Assembly: GCA_021432635.1 (NCBI GenBank) | Contig: MU270031.1 | Location: 941,994-1,005,993 of the forward strand | Length of the DNA: 64,000 nt | Reading direction: 5' to 3' | DNA from: Thozetella sp. PMI_491 | Taxonomy: Eukaryota; Ascomycota; Sordariomycetes; Chaetosphaeriales; Chaetosphaeriaceae | In this document: positions 21,244 to 33,300 of the stretch, in pieces | Layout: every line of letters starts with the position of its first letter | Position numbering within the stretch: the first letter of the stretch is position 1 | Position numbers and translations under genes: made by a program | The notes under the pieces: generated by a model | Told to the model about the DNA's origin: nothing | What the model saw: the letters and a program-made list of their open reading frames with translations, nothing else | Database searches by the model: none

Positions 21244-21648
21244 TCACCGAGAGATTGTCCCAGCCTCAGTAGGAGTAGCGGTGACTATCACTGTGTCCAT
21301 GATGGTTTCCGTGTATGTGTCCGTCTCAATACTGGTCACAGTTACGGTCTCAATCGACGGGATGCCCCCAGACGTTGGAGATGTAGTGTTCGAGGCTGTG
21401 AGATGATGAGCACGCTGCAGCTTGACTCCAGTCCTTTAGATACCTAGCTAACATGACGCCAGAGGGGTAGGTTCTGCAGATCTCAAGGCAAGCCCGGTGG
21501 ATATCAACTGAGGCAAGGTCGCGGTGTCAGCTGTCGATGCCACCGATACATCCCGGGCGTCATCTGTGTATGGAACGGCTGAGACGCGGAACGCAATGAG
21601 AAGCAGTGATGCGACAGCGAACCGCATGTTGAAAATATCGACGAGCAT
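21244..21648 (-). CDS. Possible small Thr-rich secreted protein
   Basis: A first minus-strand exon encodes a good signal peptide (MRFAVASLLLIAFRVSAVP, Met at 21627) and about 40 more residues before a stop at the cysteine after PTPLAS. Downstream in another frame (about 21410-21244) runs a Thr/Val-rich stretch, SIETVTVTSIETDTYTE and DTVIVTATPTEAG, that looks like a glycosylated stalk. Joining them needs an intron near 21460-21400 whose exact sites I cannot fix, because only weak GT sites precede the stop. It may be a cell-wall or effector-like protein. Confidence 0.35.
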
Positions 21649-22325
21649 CCCGGAGGTGGCCAGGGGAATCAGCAGTCTGGTCGACTGAGCCTAGAAGAAA
21701 CCCTGTCTCAAGGGGAGAAACCAGGTGACGTGCTCGTGGAGGTAGCAGCATAATAATATGATAAACCCAGAATAACGACATCATACGAAAGCAACCCCCC
21801 TTTTACACAGAGCCAAGTCCCTGGAAGTGCATCGACCGGGACGAGGGGCCGGCTCATATGGCACGATAAGCTAGACCATGTGTAGCGTGGCAGGGAAAGT
21901 GCGGTCCCAATATGCATTTTCAGGTTCTCATTGGCGAGAGCCAGGCTATTTTGCATCGAGCGACACGGGCCTCCCGGTCGCTTAGTGCAAGCTATAACGA
22001 TGCAATGTCTCGGCACGCAAGCTGACGTCCTTCGCGCTGCGGCGTTCTTTAGGCTGAAGTGCAACTGAGCAGATATCTTCCCGCGTAACCAACTCCGACA
22101 GCCCGGTCGGGCATAGCTAACTGCCTGCGCCTGCTTTCCGGGCCAGGGAGCAGCTAGAGGTCTAACTCGTTTCTACGAATGGGTTCGAGAGAAGTAAACA
22201 CACCCCTATTTGGTATCCACAAAAGCGGACCTTGATTAGGGTAACTAATCATTATGTCTTTGCTAGCCGCAGCTCGCTAGCTTCCAGCTTGGTTCCTTGC
22301 TCCTTTATCTCTATGCGATACCGTC
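21649..22325. other. Intergenic
   Basis: No supported gene. Confidence 0.4.
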
Positions 22326-25171
22326 CTAGTTCACCGTCCCATTCGTGAGCCGGATGACAGGGCCGAGCCAGGTATCATAGTCCTTGAACACGTGCTTGTC
22401 GCCTCCCCAACGCAGAACGCTGACCAGCCAGCGGTAGTCTCCCGGTCCAAGCTGATACTTCTGCCCACAGGCTGTCACGGTGAATCCGCCATTGCCGTTC
22501 GGCGATGGGTTGTTAGCAGGCGAAGTAAGGGCCTCGAGATCGATAAGCTTGCCATAGCTGGGGTAGCCGAGGAAGGTCGTCTTAGGGGGCGTAGATGGTG
22601 GCTGGTATGCAATGACGTTCGAGGGATCGAAACCGTAGGTGTTGGGAACGACTGGTGTGTTGGCGGGCAATATATCAACTCGGTACACGTACGTCCATTG
22701 GCTGAACGTGGCAGCAGAGCCGTATCGCATCGAGTTGTTCACCTCGATGAAGTCCTTCACAATAACCTGGTTCTGACCATCAGGGTAGAAGTAGATGAAA
22801 GGCAGGTTTGTCGTGCTCGTGTTGACTACGTTGATCTGGGGGGTGTTGTAGAGGCTGTAAGGCGGCCCGATATAGGGAATGGAGAAACTCTCGCCGTCCG
22901 AGTCCTGGATGGTGACGAAGCCGCCAAACACTGGAAGCTTCTTGGGCGACACGTCGGATGGCGGGTCGAACTTGACCGACACAACGGCGCTCTCGCCAGC
23001 GGCGACCTCGATGGTGTCCGAGGGGCCGAAATTTGCGCTGCCATACTTGGCGAGCTGGGCTCTCTCCATGTAGTCGAGGTAGTAATCCTCGTAGCCGGCT
23101 CCCTTGTGGCCGAGCGAGTATGTCTTGGGCTTCTGGCTCTTGTTCGTGATGGTAACGTTGGCGACCCCCCAGAGGGAGTGGGTGACATCTTCCACCTGAA
23201 TGTGGCCAGGCCAAATGTCGGTCTCTGACATGATGGAAGCGTACGCGTTGACCAGTCCGGCACCCTGCTGTGCAGTGGCTGACAGGATGGAGTGGTCGTT
23301 GATCCAATCAAGCGGCTTGGCACTCTTCTGCAGGATCGCTTTGATCTCCTCGGGCTTCGCGTTGGGGAACTGGGACTTGACCAGTGCATAGCAGCCGGCG
23401 ATGTAAGGCGTCGCCATGGATGTTCCACTGAGGATTGCGTAGTATCCGAACTGCCCAATGGGGTAGGTGGAGAGGATGTTCCCGCCCGGTGCCGAAATCT
23501 CCGGCTTGAGCGTGTAATTCAGCACCACTGGTCCAAACGAAGAGTAGTAGTCCATGTAGCCTCCAGTGATTTGGGGAGGGCTTGAGTAGCTGGCGGACTC
23601 TGGAAAGGTGATCTTGTAGTTGCCGAATCCGCCCGCGGCGTTGTAGTTGGCGAGAAGGTTGGCCGAATCCTCGATGTTCACGGCAACCCACAGGCTCGAT
23701 CCAATGCGCGACTGAGTGGGGAAGAGGTATGGGATATTGTAGATCTGCGCCGTATTGTCCCACAGACCCATGACATACACGGGCTGGCGCCCGTTAACAC
23801 AACACACGGTTGTGTCGCCGGGGCGGGTGTTATCAGAAATCTCAACGGCAAAGACGGTGCTGCCCATCTTCCCGGCAGCGGTCACCGCATTTATGGCATC
23901 CTGCCAGCTGGAGCTCGAGCCACCATCGTCGACGAGATAAACGTCCAGCTCTTGTCCCGGAATGGGATAGATGGAACCGTATTGGAACTCTGTGCCGGCC
24001 GAGTCCTTCGCGCCGTATGTCAGGGGATAGTCCAAGTTGGCGACAGAGCCCACACCGAGGGCAGTAGCCTCCAGAGCGGGCCAGGAGGACGTATACAAGT
24101 TGCGCGCATAGGCCCCTCCACTCGCCGAGTTTGACTCGGCGGCAACCACGCCAATTCCTGCATCCGTCAATGCCTTGACGGCATCGGCCAGCGGATCTCC
24201 GAGTCCGTTGATCGGCACCCTCTCGTTGGTCGAGAGAGACATGCTCACAAGATCGACGCCATCCTCATACGCCCTGCTCATGGCAGCCAGGATCAGGTCC
24301 GAGGTGCCGTTCGTCTCGGCGCAGTTGAAGATCCGATACATGCGGATTGAGGCCTCTGGAGCAACGCCGCTAAGAGGCAGACCCTCCGGAGCAGAGAGGG
24401 GGTTCATCCCAACGATGCCTGACCGTGTCTTGTTAGTTCACACCCATTTCTTCTAATGAGCGGATCTGGCATACCTGCGACGTGCGTGCCGTGAGATCCA
24501 CCATAGCAGGTGGACAAAGGATCGTCAATGTTTACGGGCTTGCCAGTGTCGTCGACCCACGAATGGCCACCAAGGATCTTATATCCCGGCCCCATACCAC
24601 CGCCCAGGGCAGGGTGGCGGTAGTCCACACCGGTGTCGATGATGCCGATGGTGATACCCTTGCCCTTGATACCCAGCTCGTGAAGCTTGTCTACTCCACC
24701 CGCCTGTAGAGCTGCCCCGAGACTCCCGGTTCCTGTCGTAAAGTTGTTGTTCTGCACAGCACTAATTTTTTGCGCAGGGCCTTCGAACGACATGAGCTGT
24801 AGCTCGGGGTCGGCGGCCGCGGTCGTGTTCTCCAGGTGCGGGATAGAGAACTCGTAGACAGGTGACACTTCTTCAACGCCCTCGATGGAGCTCAGGAGAG
24901 CGTGGCCATTGCGCACCGTAAGATCCTGGATGTGGACGGAAAGTCCATGGAACACCTCCCGGGTCTTGAACTCTTGCCGGACCGTGTAATCCAGGCCAGC
25001 GGCGCGCTTGTGGAACAGGGCATGGTGGTCAACATCGCGTGCCTCCAGCCCACCGTGCGGCACCTGAGCGAGCTTGATGATGAATGCACCTTCGACGATC
25101 TTGGCGGGCTCGGCAAGCACGCCGGCCGCGAGAGTGGCTGCCAGCAGGGAGCGGAGTATGGTCGACGCCAT
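22326..25171 (-). CDS. Secreted subtilisin-like serine protease, Vpr/minor extracellular protease type
   Basis: Exons 25171-24475 and 24418-22326 (56-nt intron) give 929 residues. A signal peptide (residues 1-20) is followed by an I9-like prodomain (about 28-115). The S8 catalytic domain has GIIDTGVDYRHP (Asp179), GGSHGTHVAG (His227) and LSGTSMATPY (Ser near 564). The large gap between His and Ser holds an inserted PA-like region (about 350-470), typical of Vpr-type subtilases. A beta-rich Fn3-like domain fills the C-terminal third (ESAVVSVKFDPPSDV and onward). All triad residues are present and the length fits the group, so an active extracellular endoprotease is expected. In fungi such proteases serve nutrition and host or substrate degradation. 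Confidence 0.92.
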
Positions 25172-28100
25172 GTCTCGGGGACTTGGTGGACAGGGAAGGC
25201 CGCTTGGCCAGAAAGGACAAGATCAACATTGTTCGCTAGACATGGCCGCCTTTATGTCTATTCCGCGGATGATCTGGAAGGCCAAGGTAACCTCGTCTTG
25301 GCTCCTGAGCCTACCAGGAAGGTGAAAATAGCCTCGAAGGAGCTAATGCAAATCGCCTGTCCCAGTGACGGCGCACTATTAGAGACCCTGGGCCGGGGGG
25401 ACCAGGTCAGTACGACCCTGTCTAGCGCCTTCCCGACGAGGGGAGAGCTCGAGGTTGGCAGGGCAGGCTGGCGAGGCGTGATGGGCATCGAAACTATCTC
25501 GCGAGTTGGAGATCGGTCCGTCGAACCGATCATGGTGGTCGGGGGTCGACTGATATACGCGGCGGTGAGGTAGGTAGACGTTATCTTTCTTGGATGCAAG
25601 TCACTATCAGCCCTGCCATCAGTCTCGATGTGGGCGTATCCCTGCGCGCGATGCCCATCGTGGGCACTGCGCTCAGTCCGTCTTATCAGAGGGCAAGGGG
25701 GGTGTGGCTGACGTACATATGCGGTGTTTGGCAACAGGGTTGTCGCCGCAGACTTTCGCATCTCCGTACCACATCTCAGCGTGCACCTTCCGTCAACGGA
25801 GGGGATGCGTTGTAGGATACCGCGGATGGCCAAGGATATGGCGTCCAATGCCACCGGTAGCCGGCCGCACAGAGCTCCGGTCGGCCCGGCCGTTTTGAGC
25901 CCTTGTGTAGCCGCTCGGGTCATCATCAGCGAGCTCACCAGCCCAAGGAGAGAAGCTCGAAGGGGGGGCATCGCGCTATGGGCCAGGGTTCCTGCATCTC
26001 GGCACCACCGCCGCTGCGGGATGGTCGGTCCTATAATTGGAGCTGCGGCACTCGAATACTAATGCCCGATCGGTATTTGGGCAACATCGCAATTGGAGAC
26101 GCCTCGTCGGCTAGGTTCCGCACTGCGACGTCGAAGTTTGTAATTGTGTATTGTACTGCGTACTTCCCTTCTGGAAATACCTAGCGTGGGGGATAAGATA
26201 CCAATCCCTGCCGGAGGAGCAACCCCCTCACCAAACGGCCGGGACCAAGGCGGAAGGTCGCATTGAGGCTCGGCTCAGAGAAGAAGGTCACCAGAGAAAG
26301 CGGCCGAAATCGCATGGCTCTATTAGCTTGTCCAGTGACGCGATATTGCGTCGAGGAAAGTGGCAACCGCCGGCCGTTGGGAGAGCGGGGGCTTCGCGCT
26401 CTGCCAAGGAGACGCGTGCACCCGCAGCCTTTTATCGATCCGAGCAGCAACGAGTTGGTGTTGCTTGCATGCGGGGTCGAGTTTTGGGTTGCATGCCGAG
26501 TATACCGTCTTCTCTGTGCAACAGCTTCCATGGAATGTCAAGCACAAGGTTTCTTTATCAACATTGGCAAATGAGTACCACGCATCTCGCGCATCTGAAG
26601 GTTGTATATGGTTGGCGGCGCTACTCGGCTTACGTAGGCCGTGGAGTCGTTGTATGTCCTGTCCCAGCGCCTTTACCTAGCTGGTGGCACTTTGCTCATT
26701 AGAATTTCATATATGTCGAGAGGGAAATAAGTGAGAATAAGTAGAGGCCTGTGCTTAATCTTGTTGTACGTCTAAAACGAGATATTCTACTTACCCGATG
26801 CACCTTGCAGCTAACGACCTACAATACGATATCTTGTGGGGCAAAGAAGCACGACCACCAATCAGATACCTCACTACTTCAACAGCTCGATAACTGCTAC
26901 GTGAAAGTAATTATACCTACCTATCCAAGGTATGCATGCTGTCAGTGCCTTCCTAGCCCCTGGGCCGCAGCTCGAGGCTATAGGGATCGCTAGAATCAGC
27001 GTGCAGTCACCCAACCCTAGCATACCCTAGAAAGGAAGGAATTTGCGTATTGATCGAACATACTATTCCAAGGCTACTAATATCAGCCTCCATGTGCGCT
27101 ATCATCGTTCCTGTCATGGGTGCTGGAAATCGTGTAAGGCTTTGATAGTGGGTGAATGACTGGTCGACCGCTTACGCAGGTTTTGAGCTTTCAATCTTTC
27201 TTTCAGTCATCATAGGAATATGAATAATATGTCTTAAATCTACCGAGGGAGGCGGGTCAATTATAGAAATGAGTTTGCCACCACGTGGGATAGAATGTTC
27301 CCAAAAACCACTCTTCACGTGGTAGGCTGGGACATCTCAAGACCACCTTCATGTGCCATTAATCGGCCTAGAGAAATCGATTATTTATCTTTTCCGACTA
27401 GATGTAGGTGTCTCTCGAGGATTCGGTCAGTTTTTTGCCAAGTTGTGCCGATGCGACATTGTATAGGGAAGTTCTGCCGGAAAGGGAACTGAACTGTCTT
27501 CGTACATTAGGCAGCCAGATTCTCTAAGCCTCATGCTAACTGGTGCTACAAACAAAATGAAATCCAGTTCGGAGTGTACACCAAAATCTCGCCGAAAGTC
27601 ACCGTCCAAGGGGCAATTAATGGACAGATGTCGCCCCCGGATGGTCAGATGTCGTGACTAAGATCCCGTGGTGTAAGCCGCCGAGTCACAACCTCCATCC
27701 GCACCCAACACATTTCGACGAAATAGCTATGTTAAACATTAAGAACAGCTTGTAGCTAAAATTTAATGTCGTCTAGCAGGAGAGCTGCCCTAGAAACATC
27801 TATTTTTGGCATTGCTTCCGTAACACTCCTGTCTTGCCCCTGGCCCCATTCTGGGGTGGGTTGCGAGGTTGAGCTACCCCCATTATCGCAAGGCCGCTAG
27901 GTAGAATAAAGATCATGTGGGGATACTATCATTCTTGCCACACTTGCACCCCCGCTGGAGATGTGTGGTCTTGTCGGTAGTAGGAAAGGCAAGACGGGCG
28001 GGCCGATTGTTGCACTCTAGCTTGCCTGGTTGCTTTTCTGATTGGCCAATGTCAACACATAGAACCCGGTAGCTTGAGATTTGAATATGCCTCAATCTTA

Positions 28101-28862
28101 TTAGCCCGGAATTACTGCCGCCTCAAGGCAGAGGGAGCAGTGGTGGAGGAGCTGGATAGCTGTGAGCAATGCTCGGCGAAATCTACTTTGTGCATGTGCG
28201 ACGACTCTTCGTCCTGGAGGCCATTGCAGAGAGGGGATGGGCTATTGCGGCTCTACTTTCGATAGTGCTCGAGATCGGGTGAGGAGTAAGACGGGTTGTG
28301 ACGTTATGGTCGGCAAGTGGGCGGCTTGTCGAATAGCGAGAGAAACCTTTCGGGGTCCGGAAACTAGGTAGTAAGTACGAAACTAAGGCAGACTATAGAT
28401 CTTGTCGGTCGACCGAATAATTGGAGACTTCACACGGAATAAAGAGGCCTGGTTACATGCGATTTCCTGCTGCCTAAGCCTCCAAGGCCAAATCAGGTAT
28501 GAAGGAGCAGGTGGGCTGCAGGGGAACAATAAATCGCCCCAACGCCTCCAATCTCAACCCAATATTATGTTACACAATTGGGAAACTTTCCTATACGACG
28601 ACCATGGCCGTGGTCCGTGACCAAACTCTACCTTTTGCAACAGTCTGCATTTGGACCGAGGCCTCGGCTTGGTCCGTGAACTAGTTACCTACAATGGTTG
28701 CAATGGTCTCGATTAGGACCGAACCTTTCATTTACAACGTCTCATGAGACACATCTACCACGATGATGCTGGGGATGTGGCCAGACCGAAGGGCCGAACA
28801 GAGGCCGGCGTACAATGTGCCTCGGGGGTTCGTTCTATGGCATAGAAAGTACGAGAGGAGAA
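25172..28862. other. Gene-poor interval of 3.7 kb
   Basis: Several 60-240 codon frames are open on both strands between 25.2 and 26.7 kb, where the sequence is GC-rich. None shows family motifs, sensible composition or splice continuity. The part nearest 25171 is the protease promoter and the part near 28862 that of the lysozyme-like gene. I found no transposon ends. Confidence 0.4.
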
Positions 28863-28870
28863 TATATAAA
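28863..28870 (+). promoter_or_regulatory. TATA box of the lysozyme-like gene
   Basis: TATATAAA lies 117 nt upstream of the start codon at 28987, a normal distance for a fungal core promoter. Confidence 0.5.
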
Positions 28871-28986
28871 GAGACTTGGTCTTCGAGAACAATGCCCCTT
28901 ATCTTCTGCATCCCTACAGTTTCATCTCTCAGATTCAGCAATACCAACTACTGCCTCCTCTCGCGGGTCTTCTCATAACAAATACA

Positions 28987-30092
28987 ATGCCTTCCCTGGT
29001 GAGTTCGTGCGAATATACATGAAAGATTGGCGAAATTTCTAAACAAGTCCAGCTCTTCATCACCTCCCTCTTGGCGGCGGCAGCCGTTGCTAGCCCAGTC
29101 CCAGCCGCTGAAGAGGCGGCCTCTCCCCTGACTACGCTCCCGTACTTTGGGCACAAGGCTGGCAACTTCCAGCCCGACTCTACCACCAGCAAGAATGTCA
29201 CCAAGCGCGATACGGGCGAGTGGGTGTCCATTCCCAACTTGGCCCGTTGGGACACCAGCAACATCCAAGATGGCATCGGCCAGGGCACCGATCAGTACAT
29301 CATGCGTTGGGGAAGCGGCCAAGTCTCCGCCGGTTGGCCAGCCCGGAGCCAGTGGGTCTCGTTCCAGCAGATGTGAGATATTCCCCTCGGTATTGAATCC
29401 TTGGCATCGTCGTTAATATGTCTCCAGGTTCGACTACAACAAGAACTTGATGTTTTCTTCCTGCTCCCAGTGGAACATGCCCAATAATTCGGGCGACGAG
29501 GTGGTAAGTCATAGAGCGCCGTCCCAGACGCACAAAGGGGAGAGACACTAACTGCGACCAGGGTCAAATCTGGAACGCGATCCAGAAGGTGGCCGGCGAA
29601 ACCGGTGTGGACCACCGCTTCATCCTGGCAGTGGTCCTCCAGGAATCCGGGGGCTGCGTCCGCGCGCCAACCAGCAACTACGGGGTTCGCAACCCCGGAC
29701 TCATGCAGGATCACGACGGCTCCGCCACGTGCCACGAGGGCGATTGGTATCTGAACCCCTGCCCGACGGCAACGATCGAGCAGATGATCCGCGAGGGTAC
29801 CGCTGGCACAAGCTCAGGCGATGGTCTCGCCAACTGTCTCAACAGCGCGGCGAGCTGGAACACGAACGGGGGCAACGACTCCGACTTCTACCGCGCGGCT
29901 CGCATCTACAACAGCGGGTCCATCGCGGACGGTAACCACCTCGAGGCCGGCATCGCCACCCACTGCTACGCCAGTGACATTGCTAAGTAAGTCTATCTTC
30001 CTATCTAGTATTAAATCAACTCTCTAACAGCAATTGGCAGCCGTCTCACCGGATGGGCTTATGCCGCCCATGGATGCAACCTGGACGGCTAA
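28987..30092 (+). CDS. Secreted lysozyme-like protein (SLT/GH23-type fold)
   Basis: Five exons, 28987-28998, 29053-29372, 29428-29503, 29562-29986 and 30041-30092, assemble to 294 residues. The 12-nt first exon plus the second creates a signal peptide (MPSLLFITSLLAAAAVAS). The catalytic-type domain covers about residues 130-294. It contains FILAVVLQESGGCVR (the Glu near residue 164 is the expected general acid of SLT/goose-type lysozymes), YGVRNPGLMQDHDG, TIEQMIREGTAG and YRAARIYNSGS. The last exon ends LTGWAYAAHGCNLDG. Six or more cysteines suggest disulphides. Family members cleave peptidoglycan-type glycans, so an antibacterial or wall-active role is likely but inferred. The N-terminal 110 residues have no clear homology. 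Confidence 0.75.
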
Positions 30093-30350
30093 GCAGCTTT
30101 GCAACGCTGTATTTAGCAAAGTGCAGCTTGTACACCTTGGAAGCTTCCTCTTCCATTTTTATTTTCTCGTGTGAATATGCTACTTTCTGTTACGCTTTGT
30201 ACATAGTCTTCAAAATTGTCAATTTGTATATACAAGCTCCGAATATACTACCATCATGCATTGAATTCCAAGTTCTCCTAGTAGTGTGTCTTGCGAGCGC
30301 AACATATATCTGCCTCACAGCTTGATAGCAGGAAAGGTACTGTGTGTTCT

Positions 30351-33300
30351 CTACTCGCGCATCTCCTCGGACCAGAACCGCTCCCAGGCTTCGGTCCACT
30401 TCTTCTGCTTTAGCTCCAACAGCCAGACATCGAACTTGACCTCCTCGGTCTCGAATTTCATGATGCCGTCCTTTAGGCCCTTCCATCCCTCCACCGGGGC
30501 TTTGATGTGCTTGTGGCCGACAGGACAAAGCGTGCGCCAGTCGGGCGGTAGCTCGCCACTTTCTCTGGCCAGCTTCTCGTGGTAACACTACACACGGAAT
30601 CCAGGTTAGCACCTCGGCATCGTAAAGGGCCAAGCCTCCAAGAAAGCATACCTTCTCACACAGGGTCAGCTCAGTGCAGTAATAACACATATAGACGGAG
30701 CCGTGATGCCAGTCTTTGATCTCCTCCCTGCAGTTGTTGCAAGTGATTTTGCCGTGAAGATCGTCGTAGTCTTCGTCGGGATACGTGGGCTCTTCATTGG
30801 CGTCTTCCTCTTTCTTCTCGCCATTCGCCTCAGTTTCCTTCGATGCTTCGGGCTCGTTTGCTGCTCCATTGGCCGCCTCTGGCTTCTCATCCCCGGTTTC
30901 TGTTGCCTTTGCAGCTCCATCCTTTGCTTCCGTGGTACCGTTAGTCTCAACGCCATTGGTCACGGCTCCATTTGCCTCGGCCCCGTTAGTCTCAATTCCG
31001 TTCATCTTGGTCCCGTTTACGTCAGGATCTTCTGATTTCTCTGTGATGTCGTCTTCTTTCTTCTCCATTTCCTCCGAGTCGTCCTCATCATCTTCGGCAT
31101 CCGACACCCGTTGTTCATCTTCCTTCTTGTGGAGTTCCATGTCGAGAATATACAGCTGGCACGTGGCCGCGATCCTCGAGTCGCGGTCTAGGCCGGGAAC
31201 ATAGGCGAGGACTCGGGCGAGGATGCGGAGACTCTGGCTGTCGTTTCCCACCGTTGCGTCCGTTAGCAGCCCGAGACAGCCTTGGAAGGTCGCCTCGAGG
31301 CCCTTCTGGAACTCGACGGCGGCGAGCTTGCGGGTCATGTAGGCAAGTGGAATGGTGGTTTGCGATTGGGTCCAGTCGAACTCCTGGATGTTTTCGCGCA
31401 TCTTGGCGACCAGGGCCTTCATCTCGCTCTGCGCCATCATCTTCTTGTTAGGGTCTCGCGTGCTGCGGAACTCCTCCACCAGGATATCGGCCACATAGAA
31501 GGATGCCTCTGAGAGCTGATCGCTCTCGTTCGATACGCTCAGAACCTTCCGCAGCAGCTCCTTGGCGCGTTTGAAGCTGTCGGGACCCCGGATGACGGTG
31601 CGATAGAAGGTCGCGAGGGGCATGATGATATTGGCAGAATACGAGGCCGGAGCCCCCCACGTCAGTATCGTGCGGAGACCGTTCTCATACGTCTTGATGA
31701 CCTGTTCCGTCTCACCTGTCTCCTTGCCGGCGCGCTGCAGGTGGATTCCAACCTCATTGTAATTCCAGGCCCATACCCATTGCAGGTTTGCGTCATCGTC
31801 CTTCATCACCCTCGTCATATCTATGATCCGGGACCACTGGCTTAGCTTGGCAAGATTCTCGATAATGCCGCTAGTGTCCATGGGTCTATTTTGCAAGGGA
31901 ATCTTGTTGGCCTCTTCGATGTACGAGATCAGGTTGTCCGAGCTGCCATTGAGGAGCTCAGCCTTGGCGCGTGTGACGTGGATAATGACGATAGCCCTCT
32001 TCAGCTCAGCATCTTCCTCTTCCTCCTCGGAATAGGAGATCTGGGGAATGAGTTCGGCCGCGGTCCGCAGTGTCTCGCAGGCTATTTCTACCCAGTTCTT
32101 GGGGGGCTTGGCAGGCTCATTTGTCGGCTTCTCACCCTCTGCGTCGGGCTTATTGCCGGCTTCTTCCTTCGAGCCCTCCTTCTCTCGCTCCTTTGTCTCC
32201 TTTTCTGCCGTTTCTACCTGCTTTGCTGCCAGCTCATAGAGTGCTTGTCCCATTTTGCAGTACACGAGAAGCTTTTCTTTTTCGTCGTCATCCGCGGTCT
32301 CCAATGCGGTTTGGAAGTGGTCGATGCTAGCCTCGAAATGGTCATACCATTTCAGGGCCATGCCTATGGCTCGGTAGCACTGGGACGTCATTGTCATCTG
32401 CATCTGCCAGAAACTTTTTGAAACAATCGTGATCGAATCAGGCGTGATATCAACATCAGCATCTTTTTCTCGCTTCTCGAAATAGTCGCGCAGTTCTGGC
32501 TGTTGTTTTAGAAGTGCCTGACCGTTCTTGAGGGCGTTATGGGCGAACAGGAAAGAACACCGAGTCGCGATGTCGTCCTCACCGTGGTACATGAACCAGT
32601 TGTTGACGTGGCCTTCTGCTAGGCGGATGTGGATGATATCAGGGTTGCGGATGAGCGGCCGCATCCACTCAGCGGTGCCGGGTGAAAGCTTCGAGGCTGG
32701 TAGATGAATGGCCCTCGACGCCCATGCCTTAAGCGTCTCAAGGGTCTTCTCGGAGTCCTCTCCGAAAACTGAATCACCGCCAAATCTCTCAAACGCCTTC
32801 AGGGCGTTGTTTCGGTTAGACAGGAGCGCATATATGCCTTCGATGACCTTCGCCGCTTCGTCGTCGCCCAGCTCGTCGATTTTGATCTCAAAAAGGTGGG
32901 CGATCCAGTGCGAGCTCGCGTACCGAGCAAGATCCACGTTGTTCCATACGAAGAAGGACTTTGGGAACGGCGTACTCGTGAGGATAGAGGCAATGCTCGA
33001 GAAAATCATGGCGTGCCCCTGGGTTGGTGAGCTGCGAAGACCAATCTCCTCCGTCTCCTTCTGGCAGAAGAATTGGCGAAGTGAGCGCTCTTGGAAGCCG
33101 AGGAATATGGTCCAGTCTTCGGAAGAGCCTTCGTCATCACGGTCCTTGTCGTTGTCGCCCTTTTCCGATTCCTTGTCGCTCACATCTGAATCTCTTTCAT
33201 CATCACCCCAGGTGACATTGGACAAACGGAGGACTCTGTATATTTTCATCAGTCATGCGTGCCATCGGAAGAAAAGCTTTCTGGAAAGGCTCTCACAAAG

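Noticed and set aside
22392-23228. 278-codon plus-strand frame
   Set aside because: It is antisense to the conserved catalytic and C-terminal region of the subtilisin gene, with no domain of its own.
24902-25573. 223-codon plus-strand frame
   Set aside because: Antisense to the protease N-terminus and promoter; composition is that of a GC-driven shadow.
25258-25971. 237-codon minus-strand frame in the gene-poor interval
   Set aside because: Lacks motifs, has Arg/Ser/Pro-biased composition typical of chance frames in GC-rich DNA, and has no splice continuity.
30190-30650. C-terminal continuation of the NLR frame past 30652 without splicing
   Set aside because: Read-through gives a low-complexity tail, whereas splicing at 30588-30651 completes the zinc-finger motif LCEKCYHEK and a coherent end.
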